Shown here in pieces: positions 8,361-16,351 of a stretch of DNA of 64,000 nt. Origin of the DNA: Vulcanimicrobiota bacterium (GTDB lineage: Bacteria > Vulcanimicrobiota > Xenobia > Xenobiales > JADMJV01). The notes under the pieces were generated by a model, which was not told the origin of the DNA, searched no databases, and saw only the letters and a program-made list of their open reading frames with translations. The stretch spans positions 62,001-126,000 of the forward strand of contig JAFKGI010000003.1 in the NCBI GenBank assembly GCA_017307785.1, read 5' to 3'. Positions within the stretch are counted from its first letter, which is position 1. Each line of letters begins with the position of its first letter. The translations under genes were made by a program, and so were the position numbers.

Positions 8361-8930
8361 TCAATCAAGCATTCGTAGGCTGACGCGCAGAGTCTGGCGC
8401 AGTTGAGCCGGCTCCTGGCCCGCTCGCTGGCAAACACGAATGCCGGCCAGAAGGGTAAAGAGAGCGTCAGCGGTTGGGGTAGGTTCACAGCGGCGGGAGA
8501 TGGATCCGTCCTCTACTCCGCGTTGCACGCACCGTTCCATGGCTTGGCGCGTCAAGGCGGAACAACGTCGCACGGTGGCGGCCACTTCCGGTTGAGAAGC
8601 AGCCTTGTCGAGCAAGGCGTTGGTAAGCAGGCAGCCGGGGTGGTGAGCGGCCCCTTCGCTGACGACGCCTTCGAAGAAATTCTCCAAAGATTGCCGTCCG
8701 CTGAGGTCCTCGCGGATTAGTTGCTGCCTCGGCTGGAAACGTTCTGCGGCTACCTCGATACAGCGGAGGTAGAGGCTCAGTTTGTCGCCGTAAGTATCGT
8801 AGAGACTCTGACGATTGACTCCGAGAGCTGTGGTCAGGTCAGAAAATGAGGTCCCCTCGAAGCCCTGGCGGGAGAAAACATCCACCGCCTTCTCCAGACA
8901 TTGTTCGGGGCAGAAGTTCTTGGGTCTCAC
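8361..8930 (-). CDS. TetR-family transcriptional regulator
   Basis: A 189-residue repressor-type protein. Residues ~8-55 form the TetR helix-turn-helix (AVDVFSRQGFEGTSFSDLTTALGV, then SLYDTYGDK), followed by an all-helical ligand domain with GCLLTNALLD, similar to the AcrR/NemR-like groups. GTG start. Transcription is probably leaderless from a near-consensus promoter whose -10 ends 6 nt before the GTG. It is the first gene of a run with dps and the pseudouridine synthase and is divergent from the acetyltransferase gene, so autoregulation and control of dps are plausible inferences. Confidence 0.93.
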   Translation of the reverse strand: MRPKNFCPEQCLEKAVDVFSRQGFEGTSFSDLTTALGVNRQSLYDTYGDKLSLYLRCIEVAAERFQPRQQLIREDLSGRQSLENFFEGVVSEGAAHHPGCLLTNALLDKAASQPEVAATVRRCSALTRQAMERCVQRGVEDGSISRRCEPTPTADALFTLLAGIRVCQRAGQEPAQLRQTLRVSLRMLD

Positions 8931-8936
8931 AAGCTC

Positions 8937-8965
8937 ACTCTACGAGTTCTGGAACGAGCTGTCAA
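8937..8965 (-). promoter_or_regulatory. sigma70-type promoter, leaderless TetR gene
   Basis: On the minus strand TTGACA (8965-8960) and TAGAGT (8942-8937) are separated by exactly 17 nt. Only 6 nt separate the -10 from the GTG at 8930, so the transcript should begin at or next to the start codon. This is the best-matched promoter in the window. Confidence 0.75.
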
Positions 8966-9013
8966 GAACTTCCTACCAGGACTTTGGACCCGATTGTGCC
9001 GTAGCTAGAGAGC

Positions 9014-9709
9014 ATGACTAACAACGAATTAGGACAACCCGTGGGAGACCCGGTCGACTGGAAGGGCGCGCAAAACCCGACGCGACAATCTCTGGGAGTC
9101 GGCCGTTTTTGCCGCATCGAACCGCTGGACGCCGAGAAGCACGGGCCCGCACTTTACGCCGCCCAGGCCCTGGACGCTAAGGGAGCCAACTGGACCTACC
9201 TCCCCCACCATCCGCCCGCCAACGCGCAAGAGTATCAGCAGCGACTGGAGCAGCAGCAAGCCAGCCGCGATCCGCTTTTCTACACCATTCTGGACCAGAC
9301 GGGCGAGCCCGTCGGCACGGCCAGCTATCTGCGAATCCAACCGGATCTGGGCAGCATCGAGGTCGGCTACATCCATTTCACGCCGCGCATGCAGCGGGGC
9401 CCGCTGAGCACGGAAGCCATGTATCTGATGATGCGCCACGTATTTGTGAACCTGGGCTATCGTCGCTATGAATGGAAGTGCGACAGCCTGAACGCACCCT
9501 CGCGCAAGGCGGCCCTGCGCCTGGGCTTCACTTTCGAAGGCGTCTTTCGCCAGGATCGGGTGGTCAAGGGGCGCAACCGAGACACCGCCTGGTATTCCAT
9601 TCTAGACAAAGAATGGCCGATTCTCGACAAAGCGTTCCAGAATTGGCTGAGTCCCGAGAACTTCGACGAGCAGGGCATTCAGCGTCTACGACTGGAGGGC
9701 TATCGCTGA
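9014..9709 (+). CDS. GNAT-family N-acetyltransferase (RimJ/RimL-like)
   Basis: A 231-residue enzyme of the RimJ/RimL type. It has the domain order of the family: VGTASYLRI and IEVGYIHFTPRMQRGPLSTEA (strand 4 to helix 3, acetyl-CoA pyrophosphate loop), then YRRYEWKCDSLNAPSRKAALRLGFTFEGVFRQ, which matches the conserved 'N..S...a.klGF..eG..r' block, and a late WYSILDKEW. It should transfer an acetyl group from acetyl-CoA to an amine, possibly a protein N-terminus or small molecule. Divergent from the TetR gene. The last 10 nt overlap the convergent alpha/beta hydrolase gene. Confidence 0.92.
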   Translation: MTNNELGQPVGDPVDWKGAQNPTRQSLGVGRFCRIEPLDAEKHGPALYAAQALDAKGANWTYLPHHPPANAQEYQQRLEQQQASRDPLFYTILDQTGEPVGTASYLRIQPDLGSIEVGYIHFTPRMQRGPLSTEAMYLMMRHVFVNLGYRRYEWKCDSLNAPSRKAALRLGFTFEGVFRQDRVVKGRNRDTAWYSILDKEWPILDKAFQNWLSPENFDEQGIQRLRLEGYR

Positions 9710-10728
9710 AACCAGAAGCGCGCCATCTCACCGGCGGCACGTTCGAAAGTAGCCTTGTCGGGGCGCCGGTAGACCGTATCTTCGAAGCTGTCGCGGGGAT
9801 CGAGAGCGTGCCCGCAGCCGGGGAAGTAGACGAAGTGCTTGTTGCCCTTCTTCCAGACCTGGGTCTCGCAGATCTCCAGAGCCTTGACCACAAAGGCCGG
9901 CGTCTGATTGTCCCATTCGCCTTGTAGGAAAACCAACGGGTAGTCGGCCTGCTGGGCCAATTGAATGGGAGTGGGCAGGGAAGCTTCGTCGCGTCGCCAG
10001 GCGTCGGGCAGGATCGGCCTTAGAATCAAGTTACTCAGGTTGGCGGCCTGAAACTCAGAACGACTCAAATTGCCGTCATGGTTCAAATCCAACACGGGCA
10101 TCTCGGATTTGAGAGTCCCATCCAACTCGGAGGATTCCAACACCAAATCGTGATTTTTGTCGAGACCGTCAAACAGAGCCAGCGGACGATACCCGACTTG
10201 TTCGGTGATCAGCGTCTCCAAACTGGCGCCGGTAAAGCTGATCAGACCCAGCCCGCTGATCTTCCCATCCTTCAAGGCCGCTTGCTGAGCCACCCAGGTG
10301 CCTTCGCTATGACCCACCAGATAGACGGGTAGGCCCGGGCACTTCTGCCTGGCCACCGCCACCGCGCTGAGGGCGTCTTGAATAAAGCTCAGGGCGGGAT
10401 GCTCCTTGAGCGACTGCAAAGCCGAATCGGAGGGAGTCTTGCTCAGCGCGTAGTTGCGCTTGTCGTAGCGCAGCACCGCCAACTTCTGGGCCTGCAGTGC
10501 GTCCGAGAGATCGACGAAAAACGGATTGGAAGCCTGGTCTTTGGTAGCCACCTGCAGTTCCTCGTCCATGCTGGCCGCGCCCGAGCCGTGCAGCAGAACG
10601 ACCACGCCGCGGGCGCCCGCCGGCACATCCAAACGACCCGGCAAGGAGTAGTCCGTCCCCACCGGTACCTGAATGGGCTCGGCGCTCAAGGCACCCGTTA
10701 CGGCCAGGCCACACAAAAATCGCTTCAC
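9700..10728 (-). CDS. secreted alpha/beta hydrolase with inserted EF-hand pair
   Basis: A 342-residue protein. The GTG at 10728 overlaps the upstream NADAR stop (GTGA) and begins a signal peptide (KRFLCGLAVTGALSAEP). The hydrolase fold shows the oxyanion strand VVVLLHGSG, nucleophile Ser141 in GHSEGT, Asp273 in GEWDNQTP and His307 in GCGHALDP. Between nucleophile and acid, in the cap region, lie two textbook EF-hand loops, 190-201 (D-K-N-H-D...E) and 214-225 (D-L-N-H-D-G...E). A calcium-responsive cap is the obvious inference; substrate unknown. It overlaps the convergent GNAT gene by 10 nt. Confidence 0.9.
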   Translation of the reverse strand: MKRFLCGLAVTGALSAEPIQVPVGTDYSLPGRLDVPAGARGVVVLLHGSGAASMDEELQVATKDQASNPFFVDLSDALQAQKLAVLRYDKRNYALSKTPSDSALQSLKEHPALSFIQDALSAVAVARQKCPGLPVYLVGHSEGTWVAQQAALKDGKISGLGLISFTGASLETLITEQVGYRPLALFDGLDKNHDLVLESSELDGTLKSEMPVLDLNHDGNLSRSEFQAANLSNLILRPILPDAWRRDEASLPTPIQLAQQADYPLVFLQGEWDNQTPAFVVKALEICETQVWKKGNKHFVYFPGCGHALDPRDSFEDTVYRRPDKATFERAAGEMARFWFQR

Positions 10729-11267
10729 AGTCGGGACCTCACTTCCATTAAGGCAAAGCCCAGCAGGTTGGGCCCGAGCCATTGTTCGGGGTCCTGACAG
10801 CGAGGGTCGTCCTCGGCCAATCCAATCCCCCAGATGCGATCCAGGGGACTGGCTTCCACCAGCACCCGGTCGCCGGTCTTGCGTAGAAAATCAGCCAGGT
10901 CCGGATTCTGAGTGAAACGCGCCTGGTTTCCGCGCACCACGATCTCGAAACGATGTTGAACCCAGGTCGATTCGGTGAAACCACCCACCTGCGCCCCCAG
11001 CTTCTTGGCCTCGGCCGGGGTGGCCGCGGCCAGAATGGCCAGCCGCGAGGCCTCATCTCCAAACAGGCGGGCCTTCTCGGCCATCATGTAGTGTTCGGCG
11101 CTGGCGTAGGCGACCCCGTCCACTTCGAAGGCGGAAAGCCACCACTGGGAAAAACAGCTCTTCCCGATCGATCCATCCTTCAAGGGACGATGCCCCCAGA
11201 AAAAGATATATTTGGGCTGCAGTCCCCCGGCGACCGCTGCTTTCAAGGAATCCCAGTCTCGAATCAT
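10725..11267 (-). CDS. NADAR-family (YbiA-like) protein
   Basis: A 180-residue NADAR protein. The hallmarks are present: FSQW, YASAEHYMMAEKARLFGD, FTESTWVQHRFEIVVRGNQARF, then LVEASPLDRIWGIGL and PNLLGFALMEVR. Known members are N-glycosidases acting on riboflavin-pathway intermediates (YbiA/RibX) or on ADP-ribose-type adducts; which applies here is unclear. The gene ends in a 4-nt GTGA overlap with the EF-hand hydrolase, so the two are translationally coupled. It is divergent from the C39-like peptidase gene. Confidence 0.93.
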   Translation of the reverse strand: MIRDWDSLKAAVAGGLQPKYIFFWGHRPLKDGSIGKSCFSQWWLSAFEVDGVAYASAEHYMMAEKARLFGDEASRLAILAAATPAEAKKLGAQVGGFTESTWVQHRFEIVVRGNQARFTQNPDLADFLRKTGDRVLVEASPLDRIWGIGLAEDDPRCQDPEQWLGPNLLGFALMEVRSRL

Positions 11268-11327
11268 AACAACGAGCTTCGCGCTGGGCTCGCAGGGTGC
11301 CCTTCCGGAAAATCGAAGCCATCTGCG

Positions 11328-12242
11328 ATGAAAGCCTTACTCCTGACTCTGCTCTTGATTCTGCCGGCCCTGGGAGAGGAAGTGCGCATTCGCCGCGACC
11401 CGGCCCAGAGCCGAGTGGTGGTGCGAGACGGCGTGATTTTCTGTCCCCTGCAGTCGCTCTCTCAAGAGCTCGGGACGGATTTGCGCGCGGCGGGAGAAGG
11501 TTACTGCGTCGGAGATTTCGTGGCCCCTGTGCCGGCCTTCAAGGTGAGCGTGAATGGGAAGCTGCTGGACCTCCAGGAAGAGGGCGGCGAGCCCATCGTC
11601 AACGCGGAAGAGTTCTGCAAGGCCCTGGGCGGGCGCGTGACTCAGCCGGAGCGCGGCGTCCTCGGCCTCTATCCTCCCCTGGCCAAAGCGGGACCGGTGA
11701 ATCGAAACGACCCGGCCAGTTTCTTCATTTCGCAGAGCCGTTCCAGTTCCAATCCCACCGGTTCCATCGACAACAGCAATTGCGGACCGGCCTCGCTGGC
11801 CATGGCCGCGCGCGCTTTCGGGAAATGGCCCCTGGAGATCGCCGAAAACGACTATCCCTCCATGATGACCTGGATCCGTCGAGCCATGGGCCACAAAACC
11901 GACGAGATGCAGGGCACCAACACGCCCTGGCTGACCAAAGCCGCCGACAAGTTGGGCCTGCCGAACCAATTGTTCCTGAAGTTTGACGAACTGCCGGGCC
12001 ATTTAGCCAGAGGCCAACTGGTCGTCATCGCCGGGTATATGAAAGATCTGAACATGCCGGGAGATTCCCACGCCATGCTGGTGGTGGGCCAGCGCGGCGA
12101 CGATTTCCTCGTCAACGACCCGGGACTTTTCTATAAACTACCGGCTTCGCCCATCCACAGCGCCGACCTCAAGCGATTCTTCGTGTGCGGCATTGCCGTG
12201 GGCCCTCCCGAGGGGCCAAAAAGGTCCGTGCCCCCCCTTTAA
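11328..12242 (+). CDS. secreted C39-like cysteine peptidase family protein
   Basis: A 304-residue exported protein. After a signal peptide ([15 protein letters not shown]) comes a ~95-residue domain resembling copper-amine-oxidase-like stalk repeats ([20 protein letters not shown], then [10 protein letters not shown], then [14 protein letters not shown]). The C-terminal half is a C39-like/papain-fold domain: Cys in [16 protein letters not shown], His in [10 protein letters not shown] and Asp in FLVNDPG. C39 members cleave double-glycine leaders, but the C39-like group has broader or unknown targets. The gene lies 13 nt upstream of transketolase on the same strand; a functional link is not evident. 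Confidence 0.85.
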   Translation: MKALLLTLLLILPALGEEVRIRRDPAQSRVVVRDGVIFCPLQSLSQELGTDLRAAGEGYCVGDFVAPVPAFKVSVNGKLLDLQEEGGEPIVNAEEFCKALGGRVTQPERGVLGLYPPLAKAGPVNRNDPASFFISQSRSSSNPTGSIDNSNCGPASLAMAARAFGKWPLEIAENDYPSMMTWIRRAMGHKTDEMQGTNTPWLTKAADKLGLPNQLFLKFDELPGHLARGQLVVIAGYMKDLNMPGDSHAMLVVGQRGDDFLVNDPGLFYKLPASPIHSADLKRFFVCGIAVGPPEGPKRSVPPL

Positions 12243-12255
12243 GGAAAGGTCGGGG

Positions 12256-14259
12256 ATGACGACGCAAAACCTCACTATCAATGAAAATGCCCTGGCGCGC
12301 GCCGCCAACGAAGCTCGTGGACTGGCCATGGATGCCGTTCACACCTGTAGCAGCGGGCACCTTGGCCTGCCCCTCGGCTGCGCCGAAATTGGAGCCGTTC
12401 TCTTCGGTAGCGCCCTCAGCTACAATCCCGCCGAGCCCAAGTGGCTCAATCGAGACCGCTTCGTGCTCAGCGCCGGTCACGGATCTATGTTTCTGTATGG
12501 CTGGCTGCATCTGGCCGGTTACGCCAGCGTCCCTCTCGAGCAAGTCAAGAAATTCCGCGTGCTGCATTCGCAGACGCCCGGCCATCCCGAATTCCACGAA
12601 ACCGACGGCGTGGAAGCAACCACCGGCCCGCTCGGACAGGGTATCGCCAACGCGGTGGGCTACGCTGTCTCCACCAAGATGGCCGAAGCCGCCTACAACA
12701 CGGCGGAACACAAGATTTTCGACCATCACGTAGTCTGCCTGGCCGGCGACGGCTGCATGCAAGAAGGCGTGGCTATGGAAGCGGTCGGTTTCGCAGGCCA
12801 CTTCAAGCTGGACAATCTCATTCTGATCTACGACAGCAACGACGTCACGCTGGACGCCATGGCGGCAGCCACCCAGAGCGAAAGCGCCCAGAAGCGCTTT
12901 GAAGCGATCGAATGGGACGTGCAGCAGGTGGATGGCCACGACATGGCGGCTTTCCTGGCGGCTTTTGAAAAAGCCAAAGCGGCCACCGGTAAACCGCAGC
13001 TGATCATCTGCAAAACTCTGATTGGCAAGGGCATTCCCGAAGTAGCCGGCACCGCCAAGGCTCACGGAGAGGGCGGCGCCAAGTTCATCGACGCCTCTCG
13101 CAAGGCGCTGGGACTGCCCGAGGAGCACTTCTTCGTCAGTCAGGAGACCCGCGACTACTTCTCCGAGCACGGCAAGCAGCAGGTGGCTCGCTACAATGAC
13201 TGGGTCAAAACCTTCGAGGCCTGGCAAAAGGCCAATCCGGACAAGGACAAGCAACTGCAGACCGCTCTCCAGGGTGCGCCGCCCGCCGACCTGTTGGCGA
13301 AGGTCCCCGAGTTCCCCGCCGACAGCAAAATCGCTACCCGCAAAGCCGGTCAGGAAGTGTTGCAGCCTTTGGCCGCAGCCGTGCCCTGGCTGATGTCGGG
13401 CAGCGCCGACCTGCACGGCTCCACCCTGAACTACATCGCCGCTTCCCAGGACTGGGGACCGGAACACTGGGGCGGCCGCAACATCCGCTTCGGCATTCGC
13501 GAACACGGCATGTGCGGCATCATGAACGGCATCGCCTACGACGGCCTCTTCCGGGCCTCGGGCGCCACCTTCCTCGTGTTTGCCGACTACTGCCGCGGAT
13601 CGATCCGCCTGGCGGCCCTCTCGGGTCTGCCCACCCTCTACATCTTCACCCACGACAGCGTGGGCGTGGGCGAGGACGGCCCCACCCACCAGCCGGTGGA
13701 AACCGTCAGCGCCCTGCGCCTGGTGCCCAACCTGGACGTCATTCGTCCCGCCGACCCGGAAGAAGTTGCGGGCGCTTTCGCGGCGGCCTTGACTCGTCTG
13801 AGCGGTCCCACCCTGCTCTCTCTGACCCGCCAGGCCGTGCCGATGCTCAACGACGCTTCCGCCAAGGAGCGACGCGAGGGCGTTGCCAAGGGCGCCTACG
13901 TTCTCCTCAAGGAGAAGGGCGACCTGAAAACCATCTTGCTGGCCTCAGGCAGCGAAGTGCAACATGCCGTGGCCGCCGCCAAGACTCTGGGCGACGGAGT
14001 GCGCGTGGTCAGCGTGCCCAGCTTCTATCGCTTTGATCAGCAAGACGCCAGCTATCACGAGCAGGTGCTGCCCGCCAGTTGCACTCGTCGTGTCGCCATC
14101 GAAGCCGGCGTCACCGGTCTCTGGTGGAAATACGTGGGCTTGCAAGGAAGAGTGGTCGGTATCGACCGCTTCGGCATGAGCGCTCCCGGTGACCAGGTCA
14201 TGAAAGAACTGGGCATCACCGCTGATCATCTGGTCGAGGTGGTCAAGGGCCTCGCCTGA
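12256..14259 (+). CDS. tkt: transketolase
   Basis: A 667-residue full-length transketolase of the non-oxidative pentose phosphate and Calvin cycles, moving two-carbon units between sugar phosphates with thiamine diphosphate. Features in order: [13 protein letters not shown] near the N-terminus, [10 protein letters not shown], the ThDP/Mg motif GDGCMQEG followed by Asn (YDSNDV), the pyrimidine-domain [17 protein letters not shown] with the catalytic Glu, and [16 protein letters not shown]. The start is set by AAGGAAAGG upstream. The last codons overlap the frame of the nei gene. The antisense frame covering this gene is a codon-bias shadow. Confidence 0.97.
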   Translation: MTTQNLTINENALARAANEARGLAMDAVHTCSSGHLGLPLGCAEIGAVLFGSALSYNPAEPKWLNRDRFVLSAGHGSMFLYGWLHLAGYASVPLEQVKKFRVLHSQTPGHPEFHETDGVEATTGPLGQGIANAVGYAVSTKMAEAAYNTAEHKIFDHHVVCLAGDGCMQEGVAMEAVGFAGHFKLDNLILIYDSNDVTLDAMAAATQSESAQKRFEAIEWDVQQVDGHDMAAFLAAFEKAKAATGKPQLIICKTLIGKGIPEVAGTAKAHGEGGAKFIDASRKALGLPEEHFFVSQETRDYFSEHGKQQVARYNDWVKTFEAWQKANPDKDKQLQTALQGAPPADLLAKVPEFPADSKIATRKAGQEVLQPLAAAVPWLMSGSADLHGSTLNYIAASQDWGPEHWGGRNIRFGIREHGMCGIMNGIAYDGLFRASGATFLVFADYCRGSIRLAALSGLPTLYIFTHDSVGVGEDGPTHQPVETVSALRLVPNLDVIRPADPEEVAGAFAAALTRLSGPTLLSLTRQAVPMLNDASAKERREGVAKGAYVLLKEKGDLKTILLASGSEVQHAVAAAKTLGDGVRVVSVPSFYRFDQQDASYHEQVLPASCTRRVAIEAGVTGLWWKYVGLQGRVVGIDRFGMSAPGDQVMKELGITADHLVEVVKGLA

Positions 14260-15091
14260 AGGACCTGAGATCCACGCGCAGGCCGTTCGTCTTCAGTTTC
14301 TGAAAGGCGAGCGGCCTCGTTTATTTTCCCCCTATCTGCCGGCTCTTGAGGAGCTACAGGGCAAGCGCGTCAAGGAAGTGGGAGCTCAGGGCAAAGCTTT
14401 CTTGATCCACTTTGAGGGCGGCCGCAGCCTGTACGCTCACATGCAGCTCTATGGGCGCTGGATGTTCGGCAAACCAGGCCAAGAACCCAAGACCAATCGT
14501 CAGTTGAGGCTGAGCCTCAGCACGGCGGAGCAAGAAGCCCGTCTCTACAGCGCTACCGACATCGAGATCCTGACCGCCGCGGGTTTGAAGAAGCACCCCT
14601 ATCTGTCCCGTCTTGGCCCCGACCTGCTCGACCCCGGCACCAAGCAGTCGGATTTGTTCGAACGCCTGCGAGACAAGAAATTTTCCGGACGGCGCCTGGC
14701 CGCTCTCCTCCTCGACCAGACCTTTTGGGCGGGGCCCGGCAACTATCTGCGCAGCGAAATCCTCTTCTGCGCCGGACTGACGCCGGAAATGCGCCCTCGC
14801 GATCTGGACGAAAATCAGGCACGGCGATTGGTGGAGGCCGCTCAGGGCCTGGCTCGGCGTTCCCTGAAAACCAAGGGAATCACTACCCCTCCCGACCTGG
14901 TCACTAAAGCCAAAAAGGCCGGACAAACCCGCCGCTGGTATCGGCACTGGGTGTTTAACCGCCTGGGCCGGCCCTGCTGGGTCTGTGAGACCCCCATTCG
15001 CAAAGAAGAGTGGGGCGGTCGCCGACTTTACCGCTGCCTGGATTGCCAGGGCGGCGGCACCTGGGAAATGAATTTTGCGGACCTGGAATAA
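14252..15091 (+). CDS. nei: endonuclease VIII-type DNA glycosylase (no start codon visible)
   Basis: The product matches Nei end to end: [10 protein letters not shown] at the N-terminus (catalytic Pro and Glu, first codons at 14255), [21 protein letters not shown] with the conserved Lys, [48 protein letters not shown], and a C-terminal Nei zinc finger (C-x2-C ... C-x2-CQ). Nei excises oxidised pyrimidines and uses the N-terminal proline as nucleophile after Met removal. The codon before that proline is TCG (14252), and no ATG, GTG or TTG lies in frame between the stop at 14201 and a GTG at 14378, which would delete the catalytic N-terminus. So it is either a start-codon mutation, a sequencing error or unusual initiation. 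It overlaps the end of tkt. Confidence 0.8.
   Translation, partial: SPEGPEIHAQAVRLQFLKGERPRLFSPYLPALEELQGKRVKEVGAQGKAFLIHFEGGRSLYAHMQLYGRWMFGKPGQEPKTNRQLRLSLSTAEQEARLYSATDIEILTAAGLKKHPYLSRLGPDLLDPGTKQSDLFERLRDKKFSGRRLAALLLDQTFWAGPGNYLRSEILFCAGLTPEMRPRDLDENQARRLVEAAQGLARRSLKTKGITTPPDLVTKAKKAGQTRRWYRHWVFNRLGRPCWVCETPIRKEEWGGRRLYRCLDCQGGGTWEMNFADLE
14280..14327 (+). terminator. hairpin plus T-rich tract after tkt, inside nei
   Basis: AGGCCG...CGGCCT arms extend inward (TTCGTCTTCAG against CTGAAAGGCGAG, one bulged A and some G-T pairs) around a TTT loop, giving about 17 paired positions, followed by CGTTTATTTT. It begins about 20 nt after the tkt stop and looks like a Rho-independent terminator, yet lies in conserved nei coding sequence. 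The T tract is interrupted, so strength is uncertain. Confidence 0.4.
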
Positions 15092-15163
15092 AGCCGCCCA
15101 AACCGGCGACGGGGCTCAGGTCTGAATTCGGAACGCAAAATATTCTTGGGGAGAAACTATTCC

Positions 15164-15553
15164 GTGAAAAAGATTGTCTTTGCATTTCCTTTCCTGGCCC
15201 TGACCGTGACCGGCTGGGCACAGCACAAACTGGAACGAGATCCGTTCGTCAATCTGGCCCAACAACAGCAAGTCCAGCACCTCGAGCAGGATACTCACAG
15301 CAAGATTCCCGTGATCACGACTCAGGCTCACCACCAGACGGAGATGAAGCAATCCGCCCCCGTGCCGAAAATCAACGTGCTGGGATTGGTCACCAATTCT
15401 CGCCAGCCCAAGGCCATCGTGGCCGGCGCCAAGAGCACTTACATCGTGGCTCAAGGAGACAAATTAGGCGATTATCGTGTGGCCAGGATCGACCGCAGCG
15501 GCATCACGCTGGCCTACAAGCAGTCACGCTATCATCTACCCCTGGGAGAATAA
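15164..15553 (+). CDS. PilP/GspC-like periplasmic protein
   Basis: A 129-residue exported protein; the GTG start is preceded by GGGGAGA and begins a signal peptide ending near TGWAQ. The mature part has the layout of PilP or the GspC HR domain: ERDPFVNL, a flexible Gln/His-rich linker, then a small beta domain, INVLGLVTNSRQPKAIVAGAKSTYIVAQGDKLGDYRVARIDRSG and a final strand. PilP joins the PilMNO inner-membrane complex to the secretin in type IV pili; GspC does so in type II secretion. Neither complex is nearby, so the assignment rests on pattern. Its last 22 nt overlap the convergent membrane-protein gene. Confidence 0.62.
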   Translation: MKKIVFAFPFLALTVTGWAQHKLERDPFVNLAQQQQVQHLEQDTHSKIPVITTQAHHQTEMKQSAPVPKINVLGLVTNSRQPKAIVAGAKSTYIVAQGDKLGDYRVARIDRSGITLAYKQSRYHLPLGE

Positions 15554-16266
15554 CTCAGCGCCCGCCAGAAAACCACTGCGAACAAGCCGCTCCACAGCGG
15601 CCACCAGGCAAAAACGCCCTGGGCTTGCCAACACCAGACGCTCAGCAGAGCGCAGAGAATGGCCAGCAGTTGCGCCGACAGAATGCGCGACCCTTCTAAC
15701 TGGGCGCCATCCTCATCCCCGCGGCTGGAGATGCCGCCCGTCAGACACACCGACAGGTAGCTGAGACACAGCAACAAACCCCAGTTCAATTGGGGTGAAA
15801 GTCCACATCCCGCCAGATTGTCGCTGCGCGCCATGCTGACCAGAGCCACCGCTCCAAAGGCCAGATGGCGTCGCAGCGGCTGCTGCAAAATGGCGTCCAG
15901 AAAGAAGGCGGCGGCGGCAATCCAGGAGGCGTTGGGACGGGCCCAGGCCAGGGCCAGCAAAACCAGCGAGTCCAGCCAGCGAGCTGGCTTGCCGGGAGTG
16001 CGGTTGACGAAGCGCATTCCCAACAGCAAGAGAAAGAGTCCGCCCGAATAGCCGCCCCACAGGGTGGCCAGCAAGGCCGCCAGCAAGGCCGAGGGCGGGT
16101 GATCCGGATCGAGCTCCCGGGTGAGGGCCCAGGCAAAGAAAACCGACAGGCCGGCTGCTCCACCCCAGCAGAACCAGGCCAACGCTACCCAGAGCACGAT
16201 GGCGATGTTGCTCGGGTAGCCCGGGTCCAGGCTCCTCCACATGCTGCTCCAATCGCGAATCTTCAC
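15532..16266 (-). CDS. polytopic membrane protein, unknown function
   Basis: A 244-residue hydrophobic protein with roughly six or seven membrane segments (for example IAIVLWVALAWFCWGGAAGL, ALLAALLATLWGG, LLLCLSYLSVCLTG and a C-terminal pair). Aromatic and glycine residues are frequent. No family motif is recognised. GTG start without a clear ribosome site. It overlaps the PilP/GspC-like gene tail to tail and is divergent from the six-hairpin-like gene. Confidence 0.75.
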   Translation of the reverse strand: MKIRDWSSMWRSLDPGYPSNIAIVLWVALAWFCWGGAAGLSVFFAWALTRELDPDHPPSALLAALLATLWGGYSGGLFLLLLGMRFVNRTPGKPARWLDSLVLLALAWARPNASWIAAAAFFLDAILQQPLRRHLAFGAVALVSMARSDNLAGCGLSPQLNWGLLLCLSYLSVCLTGGISSRGDEDGAQLEGSRILSAQLLAILCALLSVWCWQAQGVFAWWPLWSGLFAVVFWRALSYSPRGR

Positions 16267-16351
16267 CCATGGGTCAACCGAGGAGCCCGGTCTGTCGTTC
16301 CGTTAACATCCCTGTGCTAGAGACCTCGGGCGGAAGTGGGAGACTGGACGT

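Noticed and set aside
8336..8488. Upstream extension of the Dps frame to 8488
   Set aside because: It would overlap the TetR gene by 128 nt, adds an unconserved segment, and the ATG at 8335 has a good ribosome site.
12169..13689. Long open frame antisense to transketolase
   Set aside because: It mirrors the codon bias of tkt, has no start signals and encodes a low-information Gly/Val/Asp/His-rich product.
14378..15091. Nei starting at the GTG at 14378
   Set aside because: This would delete the catalytic Pro-Glu and the first ~40 conserved residues, giving a dead enzyme although the upstream frame is clearly coding.
15092..15163. Separate small gene between nei and the PilP/GspC-like gene
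   Set aside because: Only 72 nt, with no open frame carrying a start; it holds just a ribosome site (GGGGAGA).
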